Shown here piece after piece: positions 54,258 through 63,532 of a stretch of 64,000 nucleotides of DNA. The first letter of the stretch is position 1. Every line of letters begins with the position of its first letter. The DNA lies in the NCBI GenBank assembly GCA_964354345.1, contig CAYGZL010000052.1:1-64000 (forward strand), given 5' to 3'. Position numbers and translations under genes: made by a program. The notes under the pieces were generated by a model. It was not told the origin of the DNA, searched no databases, and was given only the letters and a program-made list of their open reading frames with translations. Origin of the DNA: CAYGZL01 sp964354345. GTDB taxonomy: Bacteria; Chloroflexota; Anaerolineae; Anaerolineales; UBA4823.

Positions 54258-55217
54258 ATGCACCTGTGGGCGACTTCGCATATGTCCCTCAAGAGCAAAG
54301 TCAATCAATCGCAAAATCAAATCCCGGCTGTTCGATTAGCAATTAATCCTCTTCGTATCCCCGTGGAACAGATTGTTTCTGAACACATCGGGCGGCAATG
54401 GGCAATCATAGATGCCAGAGATATGACAGAGTTTGCCTGTCATCCCTGTGCCATCCTTTCGGATGGTGCCTATTCCGTATTTGCAAAATTTAGTGAAGCG
54501 GCGAACGGATTAGAACAGTTCGAGATTGAGCTGGCAGGATTGCGGCTCCTTCGTGAACGTTCAGGCATCCTTACGCCCACACAAATCGGCATAATTCCGG
54601 TTATAGGTGGAAACATCCTGGTTCTTGAAACTGTCCGGGCTGTTGATAGAGCCCCTCGCCACTGGCGACAAATTGGACAAACGCTTGCCCGTATTCATAA
54701 AATCAAGTGGGATCGTTTCGGTTTAGAAACAAATGGCTACTTTGGGCCTCTTTACCAGGAGAACACCCCAATGAGCGACTGGCCAACATTCTATGCGGAA
54801 CGCCGGCTTTGGCCAGGTTTGAGATTGGCGATTGATTCCGGTAATATGCCTCCTGGAGTAATCCGGCAAGTCGAAAAGCTCATTTCACGCCTTCCCGATC
54901 TTTGCGGCTCCGAAACAGTACCCTCGCTCCTGCATGGCGACGCTCAACAAAACAACTTCATCAGTACCGAGATGGGAGCGGTTGTTATAGATCCTGCCGT
55001 TTACTACGGGAATCCAGAAATGGATCTTGCATTTATCGATTATTTCCAAACAGTGCCGGAGGATGTTTTTGATGGCTATCAGGATGAACTGCCCATTGAT
55101 CCGGGATTTAGGGAAAGGCGTGATCTGTGGCGCGTATGGGGGTACCTGGCAGCCGTAACAGTCGAGGGTCCCAGCTATTTAGGCAAGTTAATCGAGGCTG
55201 TTCAAAAGTATATATAG
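54258..55217 (+). CDS. Fructosamine-kinase/APH-like phosphotransferase
   Basis: 319 residues of the protein-kinase-like fold. Phosphate-transfer motif LLHGDAQQNNFIST (about 225) and metal motif AVVIDPAVYYGNPEMDLAFI (about 243) match the fructosamine-3-kinase/aminoglycoside-phosphotransferase group; the DPAVYYG form favours fructosamine kinase. N-terminal lobe has SVFAKFSEAANGLEQFEIE. The start is uncertain: ATG 54258 abuts the nitroreductase stop; ATG 54282 is an alternative. One of the few intact genes in this accessory region. Substrate could be a glycated amine or an antibiotic. Confidence 0.72.
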   Translation: MHLWATSHMSLKSKVNQSQNQIPAVRLAINPLRIPVEQIVSEHIGRQWAIIDARDMTEFACHPCAILSDGAYSVFAKFSEAANGLEQFEIELAGLRLLRERSGILTPTQIGIIPVIGGNILVLETVRAVDRAPRHWRQIGQTLARIHKIKWDRFGLETNGYFGPLYQENTPMSDWPTFYAERRLWPGLRLAIDSGNMPPGVIRQVEKLISRLPDLCGSETVPSLLHGDAQQNNFISTEMGAVVIDPAVYYGNPEMDLAFIDYFQTVPEDVFDGYQDELPIDPGFRERRDLWRVWGYLAAVTVEGPSYLGKLIEAVQKYI

Positions 55218-55264
55218 CTCTCTTCTGGTATGGATCGGCTGGTAGATTGGACATGGAACAATTT

Positions 55265-55677
55265 ATGAAAACCATTATATTACGCCCGGTCAAGCCGTAA
55301 CGCGATTTCGGGCAGCTCGCAGCCTGGTGTTCAATCCTTGAGGATGAGCCAACTTCAGAACCTGATCTCAGGGTAGATTACGTAGAGCATGGGGAGCGGA
55401 TTGTCCGGTTGATTGTGGTTGAAAATGAACCGGGGGAACTGCTGGGATTTATTTGGGTCGTTCGCAGTCGTTTTGAAGCAAGCTGGGTTTATTTTTACCT
55501 GATTGTTAAGCCGGAGAAGCGTGGGCAAGGGGTTGGTCGCCGGTTGTATGACGATTTGGTGCAAGCCGTGGTCAAGACACAGCCACCGGCACCATGGCAG
55601 CGATGAGCGCCATTGACCGTAAGTTGGGTTATAAGCAGATGCCGGGATATTTCTCGATGGAGAAAATACTTGAATAA
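55265..55677 (+). pseudogene. GNAT acetyltransferase with in-frame stop and frameshift
   Basis: ATG 55265 reads MKTIILRPVKP, then TAA (55298-55300), and in the same frame continues RDFGQLAAWCSILEDEP to the acetyl-CoA motif VKPEKRGQGVGRRLYDDL. Near 55580 it shifts frame, ending SAIDRKLGYKQMPGYFSMEK at 55677, a normal GNAT C-terminus. Two independent lesions make this a clear pseudogene unless both are sequence errors. Confidence 0.75.
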
Positions 55678-56083
55678 GACGGATGAGAGTTGGTCGACAA
55701 CAAGCTTATACACGGTGGGTATTAATGAAAAGAAGATCGTTGAAGCAATCGAACGCATTCACGACCGTACCTACCAGAATATCCACAGTATTCTAATCGT
55801 GAAAGATGGCATGCTCGCTTTCGAGCAATACTTCGATGGCTATGCATGGGACTACAACAGCGATCGATTTCGAGGAGAATTCACCCATTTTGGAATCGAC
55901 ACGCTTCAGAATCTGGCTTCAGTCACCAAAAATTTTACCTCTGTTCTGACGGGCTTTGCTATTGATTGCGGTTTCATCTCAGGAGTACAGGAAAAGGTAT
56001 TTACATTCTTCCCCGAGTATGCGGGTCTGACTCGAACTACGCGATTGGAAAAAATTGCACCGTATTTATATTTATTAGAATAA
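55670..56083 (+). pseudogene. Serine beta-lactamase-like hydrolase, C-terminally truncated
   Basis: From TTG 55670 a 137-residue frame carries the class C/penicillin-binding-like start: SILIVKDGMLAFEQYFDGYA, then LQNLASVTKNFTSVLTGFAI with the SxxK nucleophile (SVTK), and VFTFFPEYAG. It ends LEKIAPYLYLLE at 56083, just before the expected TLRHLLTMTSG-type motif. Later active-site motifs (YxN, HxG) are absent. It overlaps the GNAT relic's stop. Confidence 0.65.
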
Positions 56084-56171
56084 TAATTCTGCACCCTGGA
56101 ATCGTCAAGTGACGCTCGTGTAACCTACCTCATAACCGCTTTGGTTTACCAATTAACTCATAATGAAATCC

Positions 56172-56202
56172 TTGACCTGGAGTCGACTCCAAGTGATAAA
56201 CT
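56172..56202 (+). promoter_or_regulatory. MerR-type promoter with 19-bp spacer and palindrome
   Basis: TTGACC (56172-56177), spacer of 19 bases, TAAACT (56197-56202). The spacer contains TGGAGTCGACTCCA (56178-56191), a perfect palindrome of the kind bound by MerR activators. The architecture is intact even though the regulator gene behind it is not. Confidence 0.75.
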
Positions 56203-56217
56203 ATCAATTAGAGGCAT

Positions 56218-56466
56218 ATGAGGAGCGCAGGGTTGCCAATTGAAGCGCCGATTGAGTATGTGGGACTGGTTCAATTGGGCGACCACATCATCGAAGCTCG
56301 GAAAGAGATCCTGGAAGAGCAGCGGGAACTACTAGCAACCAGGATGAAAGAAATGCAATAAACTCTGCACATCCTGGATAACAAAATTGCAGTATATGAA
56401 AACGCAGTTTTGACAAAAGAGAAGGGAATATTTCGAACGGAAGATCAAGTTTCAGAAATCATTTGA
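56218..56466 (+). pseudogene. MerR-family regulator relic lacking its DNA-binding domain
   Basis: From ATG 56218 the frame reads MRSAGLPIEAPIEYVGLVQL and then EARKEILEEQRELLATRMKE, the dimerisation helix of MerR regulators of the aldo/keto-reductase-linked type. TAA at 56359-56361 interrupts it, and the same frame continues LHILDNKIAVYENAVLTKEK to a stop at 56464-56466. The N-terminal winged helix is missing between the promoter and this start, so the product cannot bind DNA. Confidence 0.75.
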
Positions 56467-56492
56467 TTGACACGAAGAAAGGAGTCTGGAAA

Positions 56493-57489
56493 ATGAAAAA
56501 GCGTCAACTTGGAAAAAGCGGGCTGGAGGTTTCAGCCCTTGGGCTCGGCTGCATGAGAATGAGCTATGATGAAGACCCGCTTCCCGACAGGCAGGAGATG
56601 ATCTGTTCTTCACGCGGCGGTTGACCGTGGCATCACCTTCTTCGATACGGCTGAAGTCTATGGTCCATTCATCAACGAAGAACTCCTTGGTGAAGCACTT
56701 TCTCCTTTCCACGGACAGGTGGTGATTGCCACTAAGTTCGGTTTCAAACACGATTCTCAAAAGGGGCCCAGCCCAAGGGTTGGCCTGGACAGTCGGCCAG
56801 AGCAAATTAAGCGCGTGGCCGAGGCTTCGCTCAAGCGCCTGCGGATCGAGGCCATAGACCTGTTTTACCAGCACCGGGTTGACCCGGCCGTGCCCATCGA
56901 AGACGTGGCAGGAGCAGTCAAGGAACTGATTCAGGAGGGCAAGGTTAAGCGCTTCGGCCTTTCTGAAGCAGGAGTAGAAACCATCCGTCGCGCACACGCA
57001 GTCCAGCCAATCACGGCCGTCCAGAGCGAATACTCGCTATGGTGGAGAACCGTTGAGGAGGAAGTCCTGCCTGCCTGCGAGGAGCTCGGGATCGGCTTCG
57101 TGCCATTCAGCCCGCTGGGCAGGGGCTATCTCACGGGAAAGATCGACGAAAACACGACCTTCGCCAGCGCTGATATCCGCAGCCGCCTCCGTCGCTATAC
57201 GCCGGAGGCGATGAAAGCAAACCGGGTGGTCGTTGATCTGCTTGCCAGGATCGGAGAACAGAAGGGTGCGACACCGGCTCAGATCGCGCTCGCCTGGCTG
57301 CTCGCTCAGAAGCCGTGGATTGTTCCCATCCCGGGCAGCCGGAAGCTCGGGCGTTTGGACGAGAACATCGGCGCACTTGCTGTCGAACTCAAGCCCGACG
57401 ATCTGCAGGAGATCAACAGTGCCATTGCAAAGATCACGGTACTAGGGGATCGGTATCCCGAAAACCAGAAGCAGATGACTGGTCGCTGA
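56493..57489 (+). pseudogene. Aldo/keto reductase, single-base frameshift
   Basis: ATG 56493 (behind AAAGGAGTCTGG) starts MKKRQLGKSGLEVSALGLGC. At about 56604 one extra base shifts the frame, after which VLHAAVDRGITFFDTAEVYG and the rest of a normal AKR13/YajO-type enzyme follow to 57489 (VIATKFGF with the active Lys, FYQHRVDP with the His, VPIPGSRKLGRLDENIGAL). If the T is a sequence error the protein is complete at about 331 residues. It follows the MerR-type promoter and relic. Confidence 0.8.
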
Positions 57490-57497
57490 GCAAGGCG

Positions 57498-57797
57498 ATG
57501 CATGAGGTGAAGATTTGGGTTGTCCGCCACGGCGACGACCTCTACATCCGATCAGTTTACGGGCACACCTCTGCCTGGTTCCGTGGCACTCAAATGCGCC
57601 ACGAAGGCCACACCCAGGCTGGCGGCGTTGACAAAGACGTCAGTTTCGTGGACACCGATCCCGATATCAACGACCAGATCGACGCCGCTTACCACATAAA
57701 GTACCGCCGCTACGCGGCAGGCATTATCTGCACCATTGTGAGCCCTGAGGCACGCTCCGCGACTATCAAACTTGTGCCGCGCTCAATAAGCACTTAG
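57498..57797 (+). pseudogene. DUF2255-like protein, apparently N-terminally truncated
   Basis: 99 residues matching the later part of DUF2255: KIWVVRHGDDLYIRSVYGHT, then GGVDKDVSFVDT and DAAYHIKYRRYAAGI. Family members have about 25-30 more N-terminal residues; here the ATG at 57498 follows directly on the aldo/keto reductase stop, so the front was probably lost at the junction. Function of DUF2255 unknown. Confidence 0.55.
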
Positions 57798-57849
57798 TTC
57801 TTGAGTACTCAACTAGACCCATAACACTGGAGAGAGAAGGTAAGAAAAT

Positions 57850-58854
57850 ATGAAAACCAAGCGTTTAGGACGCTCAGGCTTAAAGGTTTCAGAAATCTGT
57901 CTTGGTACGATGACTTTTGGAAACCAATGTGATGAACCGACTTCACGCGCCATTATGGACAAAGCGTTCGACTGTGGGGTCACCTTCTTCGACACCGCGG
58001 ATGTTTATCCAATAGGCGGTACGGAGGAGAGCAAGGGCCGCACTGAAGAATATATCGGCAACTGGCTCATAGGGCGGCGCGAACAGATCGTGCTGGCGAC
58101 CAAGTTCTTTGGACAGATGGGCGCGGGTCCCAATGATCTTGGCGGATCGCGCAAGCATATCTTCCAGGCGGTTGAGGCCAGCCTGCAGCGTTTGCAGACC
58201 GACTATATCGATCTGTATCAGATGCATTTTCCCGATTTTGACACACCGCTCGATGAGACGTTGAGGGCGCTGGATGACCTGGTTCATAGTGGCAAAGTGC
58301 GCTATATCGGCTGCTCCAACTATCCCGCCTGGTTGCTGGTTAAAGCGTTGTGGATCAGCGATAAACTGGGACTGGCGCGCTTCGATTCTGTTCAGCCGCG
58401 CTACAATGTTCTGTTCCGTCACATTGAAGCGGAACTCCTCCCACTGGCTCTGGATCAGGGGATCGGTGTGATTAGCTATAATCCGCTGGCAGGCGGGGTG
58501 CTCACCGGGCGCTATCAAGCCGGACAATCTGTCCAGGAGGGAACCCGCTTTGCACTTCAGAATGCCGGGCATCTCTATCGTGCTCGTTACTGGCAGGAGG
58601 CGCAAATGCAGGCCGTGGACCAGCTCAAGCAGTTGTGTGATGAGCGCAAGGTGCCGATAACGCAGGTGGCTCTCGCCTGGGTGTTGAAGCAGCCAGCCAT
58701 TTCCTCAGCTATCGTGGGCGCGAGTAAAGCTGAGCAGCTTGATCAATCGCTGCCCGCCGTTGATCTCATCCTCGATGAGCAACTCCTCGCAGCCTGCGAT
58801 GATATCTGGTACCAGCTCCCCCGTGAGCACAACAAAGATATTGCTTTCCGCTAG
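57850..58854 (+). CDS. Aldo/keto reductase, intact
   Basis: 334 residues of the AKR TIM-barrel family reducing aldehydes or ketones with NADPH. Catalytic tetrad visible: Asp and Tyr in FFDTADVYP, Lys in VLATKFFG, His in DLYQMHFPD. C-terminal cofactor motif AIVGASKAEQLDQ. ATG 57850 follows GAGAGAAGG. The only complete copy in an array of four AKR genes; base composition appears richer in GC than the core genes. Physiological substrate unknown. Confidence 0.9.
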   Translation: MKTKRLGRSGLKVSEICLGTMTFGNQCDEPTSRAIMDKAFDCGVTFFDTADVYPIGGTEESKGRTEEYIGNWLIGRREQIVLATKFFGQMGAGPNDLGGSRKHIFQAVEASLQRLQTDYIDLYQMHFPDFDTPLDETLRALDDLVHSGKVRYIGCSNYPAWLLVKALWISDKLGLARFDSVQPRYNVLFRHIEAELLPLALDQGIGVISYNPLAGGVLTGRYQAGQSVQEGTRFALQNAGHLYRARYWQEAQMQAVDQLKQLCDERKVPITQVALAWVLKQPAISSAIVGASKAEQLDQSLPAVDLILDEQLLAACDDIWYQLPREHNKDIAFR

Positions 58855-58934
58855 CTCTGCCAGGAGAAGCCAATTTTAGAGAACCTTTTCAAATGGTCAT
58901 CCGATTTCCAGGAATAACCCGGTAGGAGAAAACA

Positions 58935-59917
58935 ATGGAGTACGTTCGACTAGGATCAACAGGTATGAAGGTCTCGCGCATCTGCCTCGGTTGCATGGGA
59001 TTCGGGGACGCGGAGCATTGGGTTCACAAATGGGTGCTCAACGAGGAAAACAGCCGGCCGATCATCAAGAAAGCCCTCGAGCTGGGGATCAATTTCTTCG
59101 ATACGGCCAACGTCTATCCATTGGAAAGAGTGAGGAGATCCTCGGACGCGCTTTGAAGGACTTCGCGAATCGGGAGGAGGTCGTCATTGCCACCAAGGTA
59201 CATGGCAAAATGCATGACGGACCAAATGGCTCCGGGCTGTCGCGCAAGGCGATCCTGAGCGAGATCGACAAAAGCCTGAAGCGGCTTGGGACGGATTACG
59301 TGGACCTCTACCAGATCCATCGCTGGGATTACCAAACCCCAATCGAGGAGACGATGGAAGCGCTGCATGACGTGGTGAAGGCCGGCAAGGCCCGATACAT
59401 CGGTGCCTCCGCCATGTTCGCGTGGCAGTTCCAGAAGGGGCTGTATGTCGCTGAGAAGCATGAGTGGTCTCGCTTCGTCTCGATGCAAGATCATATGAAC
59501 CTCATTTACCGCGAAGAGGAACGGGAGATGCTGCCGCTCTGCCGCGAGGAGAAGATCGGGGTGATCCCGTATAGTCCCCTCGCATCGGGAAGATTGACGC
59601 GTGACTGGTCGTCGGAAAGTACGCTTCGTTCCGAAACCGATCAAATCGCGAAATTCAAATACGATGCGACGGCCGAAACCGATCGACGGGTCGTGGAGCG
59701 GGTCGCGGAAATCGCGGAAAAGCATGGGGTTCCGCGCGTTCATATTACAATTGCCTGGCTGTTACAGAAGGAGCCGGTGATTGCGCCTATCGTGGGGGCA
59801 ACGAAGATCACGCATTTGGAAGATGCTATCGGCGCTCTGTCCGTTAAACTGACTCAGGAAGATATCGCATCCCTGGAAGAGCCGTATGTGCCGCATCGCA
59901 TCGTTGGTCATCAGTAA
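58935..59917 (+). pseudogene. Aldo/keto reductase, single-base frameshift
   Basis: ATG 58935 (behind GGTAGGAG) begins MEYVRLGSTGMKVSRICLGC and runs to NVY at about 59114. There one T appears to be missing: the next frame continues SIGKSEEILGRALKDFANRE and on to the normal AKR C-terminus (APIVGATKITHLEDAIGALS, end 59917). Corrected length about 327 residues. All other motifs are present (VIATKVHG, YQIHRWDY). Confidence 0.8.
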
Positions 59918-59979
59918 ATAATGTGACAACTATCAAATGAACGTATGCCGCGGACCGATTAATTAGGCCTTGTCCGAAG

Positions 59980-60225
59980 TTGAACGAAGACTTAACGATC
60001 GCGCAGCGGGTCAGCGATGTAGCCGAAGTCCGCGAATTACCCATGGCGCAGGTGGCTTTAGCCTGGTTACTCTTCAAACCGGTCGTCACAGCCCCAATTG
60101 TTGGCGCAACCAAGCCTCATCACCTGGATGATGCCGTTGCTGCTCTCTCTATTCAGCTCACCCCAGATGAGATCCACCATTTGGAAGAAGCCTATCAGCC
60201 ACATCCTGTAATCGGTTTTTCGTAA
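59980..60225 (+). pseudogene. Aldo/keto reductase C-terminal fragment
   Basis: 81 residues equal to the last quarter of an AKR: LPMAQVALAWLLFKPVVTAP, then IVGATKPHHLDDAVAALSIQ. No upstream part can be found before 59980. A fourth, mostly deleted copy at the end of the array. Confidence 0.75.
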
Positions 60226-60392
60226 CTCGCCAAAACTGGCAGCGCTTTGGGCGGCTGTGAGAACCAGCTTCGATCCCATGTCAGGGCAACCTGACCGTTG
60301 GAAACGATCAAGTTAATCCCTCTGCTCAAAACGCAAACCAGCCAGAAATCCCTGGATATCAAAAGGATTCTGACTGGTTTTGTCTAATATTT

Positions 60393-60442
60393 GTGCCCCC
60401 ACGGGAGTACCGTACGTTAATTGGTCTTATTTGTGAAAGAGT
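60393..60442. repeat. 50-bp repeat, copy 1
   Basis: GTGCCCCCACGGGAGTACCG and following bases match 63775-63824 at about 41 of 50 positions. Contains GTAC-C-GTAC. Located between the AKR fragment and the DUF1566 gene. Confidence 0.7.
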
Positions 60443-60454
60443 GGAAGATCAATT

Positions 60455-61765
60455 TCACCTGGCGTCTCGTACCAGTCTCACATAGTTGTTGATCCGGATG
60501 GCGTCTCCTTGCGGCCCGAATCCATCTGGGTAATCCAACGGATCACCCGCCTTCGGATCGCTGCGTTGAGCGCCAGCGCCGTGGACATCCATCCAGATGC
60601 CGAACATCTTGCCCATCGCCCGCCCGAAGGGGATGTATACCGCCTCACCACCGGCGTTCCTCGCTGCGCCGACGTGAGTCGTGGATGACCAGTAATAGCC
60701 ATAGTCGTTCTGACCGGCTTCATTCGTGATTGGGGTGCATTTGAACACCGGGTCAAGCGCTGGCGAGTTCGTCACCGCGGGGGCGCGGGTGTAATCCACG
60801 ATACTCTGCAATTCCTTGGCGTTCGGAAGGCGCCAGTCGTTGTGACCGAGATAGTTCTCTGCATTCTTTTCCTGAACCCAGGCCAGCGCATGCTCCCAGT
60901 CCATCACGACGCCGCTGTCATCTTGAGACCACATCAGCCGGGTCGCCTCATCCGTCACTGTGCCGTCGCTGTTATCCTTGAACCTGTTGACGCCGTAGGC
61001 GGGGTTCCCCCGAACATAGAGCACATAAAAATTCGCCTCTGTCCACTGGCCGTAGGCGATCGCCGGCGGGTAACCCTTGATGCGGCCGTCTGCAAAGTTC
61101 ACACCGAACATGGTTTGCAGCATAAGGAAGGTTTTACCCGCGTATTGGGTTGATGTGGCAAATTGAGCATCAATGATCCGCTCGCCCGAATCAATATCGC
61201 CGTAGCCAAACTTGAAGTAGCGCGTGTCAATGAACGGCGTCAGTTCAGATGTATCGGTGCTCTCCGGACGTGGATCCGTACCGTTGAAATTCATAAGCGA
61301 ATACAGCTCTTTGATGGTGGGCAGTCGCCAGTCACTGTAACCGCCCACCGTCACGTTGCTCGTGCTCGCCACCGCCTCGGCTAGGGTGAGTTTGTCGGCC
61401 TCGTTTATTGTGCCGTCGCCATTGAGATCAGGGGACTGAGTCCACATCAGCCCAGTGACCATATCGCTGATGGTTCCATCGCCATTGTCACGATAGCTGG
61501 GCGCGTTGCCAGTGAACTGAGCATCCTGACCGTAGAAAGATTCACCTTCAACCGGGGCGGTAATTTCCTCGCCGTTACTGTTCCAGAACGTGTTCTGACC
61601 TGTGTCGACGATGGGGTACGATCCCACTGTCGCCGGGGCGCACTCGACAGTCGACATCGTCACAACCCGGCTTTGGTAGACCACCCAAAGCGCAAGCACG
61701 CCGAGAACGGCTACCAAGAACAGCCCCAAACCAATTTTTCCTGAAATACCCATTACTCGTTTCAT
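60455..61765 (-). CDS. DUF1566 (Lcl C-terminal domain) protein, membrane anchored
   Basis: About 436 residues: one N-terminal membrane helix (about 10-32) or uncleaved signal, then two DUF1566/Lcl_C repeats. The first has DMVTGLMWTQSPDLNGDGTI and SDWRLPTIKELYSLMN; the second has DEATRLMWSQDD, NDWRLPNAKELQSIVDY and YYWSSTTH, ending NYVRLVRD. A dockerin/EF-hand-like DLNGDGTINEAD lies in the first repeat. ATG 61765 sits six bases after AGGAG. Secreted or surface-exposed adhesion-type role is inferred. Divergent from a TetR gene. Confidence 0.82.
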   Translation of the reverse strand: MKRVMGISGKIGLGLFLVAVLGVLALWVVYQSRVVTMSTVECAPATVGSYPIVDTGQNTFWNSNGEEITAPVEGESFYGQDAQFTGNAPSYRDNGDGTISDMVTGLMWTQSPDLNGDGTINEADKLTLAEAVASTSNVTVGGYSDWRLPTIKELYSLMNFNGTDPRPESTDTSELTPFIDTRYFKFGYGDIDSGERIIDAQFATSTQYAGKTFLMLQTMFGVNFADGRIKGYPPAIAYGQWTEANFYVLYVRGNPAYGVNRFKDNSDGTVTDEATRLMWSQDDSGVVMDWEHALAWVQEKNAENYLGHNDWRLPNAKELQSIVDYTRAPAVTNSPALDPVFKCTPITNEAGQNDYGYYWSSTTHVGAARNAGGEAVYIPFGRAMGKMFGIWMDVHGAGAQRSDPKAGDPLDYPDGFGPQGDAIRINNYVRLVRDAR

Positions 61766-61833
61766 AATCATCTCCTTTGCAAGTCTAATTGAATATTGTT
61801 AAAAGCAACTCATGATTGAAAGGCTTTTATTTC

Positions 61834-61862
61834 TTGGAAAATTAAGCCAAACCTTGTATAAT
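61834..61862 (+). promoter_or_regulatory. Promoter of the TetR gene
   Basis: TTGGAA (61834-61839), 17-base spacer, TATAAT (61857-61862). The palindrome at 61896 lies just downstream of the expected start site. Confidence 0.55.
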
Positions 61863-61895
61863 TGTAGACATAGAGTGCTATTGTACTAACGCCAG

Positions 61896-61914
61896 TAATA
61901 GACAGTGTCTATTA
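61896..61914. promoter_or_regulatory. 19-bp palindromic operator of the TetR/DUF1566 region
   Basis: TAATAGACAGTGTCTATTA: two perfect 9-base arms around a central G. A typical TetR-family operator, between the two divergent genes, so autoregulation and control of the DUF1566 gene are likely. Confidence 0.7.
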
Positions 61915-61967
61915 TATTCGGGCGTGATGATTTGTCAACCCGATATAGAGGAACCGGTCAAGATAGG

Positions 61968-62630
61968 ATGAAACGATTGAACGAAGCAAAGGCAGACCCC
62001 AAAAAAGTTGATCGCCGAATCATGCGCACACGCCAGGCGCTGCGCACTGCGCTGATGCAGTTAATTCAGGAAAAAGGGTTCGATTCTATTTCTGTGGAAG
62101 AAATTACGGATAAGGCAAACCTGGGACGCGCAACCTTTTATCTGCACTATAAGGATAAAGAAGACCTGCTGCTGGAAGAATTTCGGGATATTGCCAGGAA
62201 CAGGGTACAGATGCTTTCCGAGGCTCCGCTTTTAACCTGGAAATCGAAATTAGAAAGCCTGGGGCTCTCCGATAGTGACACACTCAGTATGCCCCTCTTC
62301 ATGATTTTTGAACATGCCGCCCAAAATGCTGACTTATATCGAATCTTGCTGAAACACGAGGGTTCGCTGCAAATCAGGGCCCAACTCGGTGAGATTGCCA
62401 TTCAAGCAATCTCTGAAATTTTCAAAAAAAATGAATCTCTGGCAAATGAGCATGGAGTACCAGTGGAATTGGTGGCCGCTTATTTCAATGGGGCACTGGA
62501 GCAAAGTTTAAAATGGTGGCTGGAACATGAAACTTCACTGGATCCAATTCGTATGACCAGAATTTTCCAACGATTGTTTTTTCAAGGTTTTATGAAAACT
62601 TTGGAAGCAGAAAAACCGAAATCCGGGTAA
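61968..62630 (+). CDS. TetR-family transcriptional regulator
   Basis: About 220 residues. TetR helix-turn-helix ISVEEITDKANLGRATFYLH, then KDKEDLLLEEF; C-terminal helical ligand domain of the TetR_C_7-like kind (SLKWWLEHETSLDPIRMTRI). The frame could open at GTG 61905, inside the operator, but ATG 61968 behind AGATAGG is more plausible. Controls itself and probably the divergent DUF1566 gene. Confidence 0.87.
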   Translation: MKRLNEAKADPKKVDRRIMRTRQALRTALMQLIQEKGFDSISVEEITDKANLGRATFYLHYKDKEDLLLEEFRDIARNRVQMLSEAPLLTWKSKLESLGLSDSDTLSMPLFMIFEHAAQNADLYRILLKHEGSLQIRAQLGEIAIQAISEIFKKNESLANEHGVPVELVAAYFNGALEQSLKWWLEHETSLDPIRMTRIFQRLFFQGFMKTLEAEKPKSG

Positions 62631-62713
62631 TTCGGCAGGTAACTGAAAGCGCTTTGCGCTCACAACAAACCATAGAAACATCTTTGACAAAGCACTAAAA
62701 AATAAGGAATGAT

Positions 62714-63532
62714 ATGAAATCGATCTCTTTATGTTGGATGGATGGTAAAACCGTTGCACTGACCACCAGTTGGGACGAGGGTGGGATTGCAGACCGCCAG
62801 CTCGTTACTATTTTGAATAAACACGGTCTTAAGGGGACGTGGAATTTATGCAGCGGAAGATTGGGGATTGATCAAGGTCATTCTGGTTGGGACAATGTTA
62901 TTGGTCCAGAGGAAGTCAGGCAGTTGTATTATGGTCATGAGGTCGCCTGCCACTCCGTAACCCATCCCTCTCTGGTAATGATGCCTGATAGCATCATCTT
63001 TTCCGAGGTGATCGAAGACCGGCGCAGGTTGGAAAACCTGACTGGATATCCTGTGAAAGGGATGGCCTTACCCTTTGGCTCACCGATCAACGTGTAATGG
63101 CGGTATTGCGCCAGTGTGGAATCCTAAATGCCCGTGGGGTTGCGCCAAAACGGGATTTTCAACTGCCAGTGGATTTTCTTAATTGGCAGCCGACCTGCCA
63201 TTTCAAGGATCATCTTGAAAGAAATTGGGATGAATTTGTTCGTATCAAATTTGAGGGGCCAAAGTTGTTCTATCTCTGGGGACACAGCTGGGAATTTGAT
63301 AGTGATCAGAACTGGGACTCCATCGAAAAATTCTCTGCAATTGCTGGAACAGATGGTGAGATCTGGCATGCTACCAATTAACAGATTTATGAATATGTAA
63401 CAGCCTGGTATAACCTGATCACCACCATTGAAAAAACGGTTCTCTATAATCCTTCGAGCGTCAAACTATGGTTCCGTATGGATGGCGCGTTGAACTGCAT
63501 CGAACCGTGTCAACTGGTCCAATTGGGCACAT
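62714..63532 (+). pseudogene. Polysaccharide-deacetylase-like protein, frameshift and stop
   Basis: ATG 62714 reads ALTTSWDEGGIADRQLVTIL and LKGTWNLC, then GHEVACHSVTHPSL (NodB-type Asp and H-x3-H positions) to GMALPFGS at about 63081. A one-base shift then gives DQRVMAVLRQCGILNARGVA, WQPTCHFKDH and FYLWGHSWEFD. TAA at 63379-63381 interrupts, and the same frame continues QIYEYVTAWYNLITTIEKTV and NPSSVKLWF to 63532, the family's usual ending. Two lesions; inactive unless both are errors. Confidence 0.75.

Noticed and set aside
55298..63381. Stop-codon reassignment (TAA as sense)
   Set aside because: Core genes such as proS, glnS and sucD end normally at TAA or TAG, and the affected genes also carry frameshifts, so decay or error is simpler.
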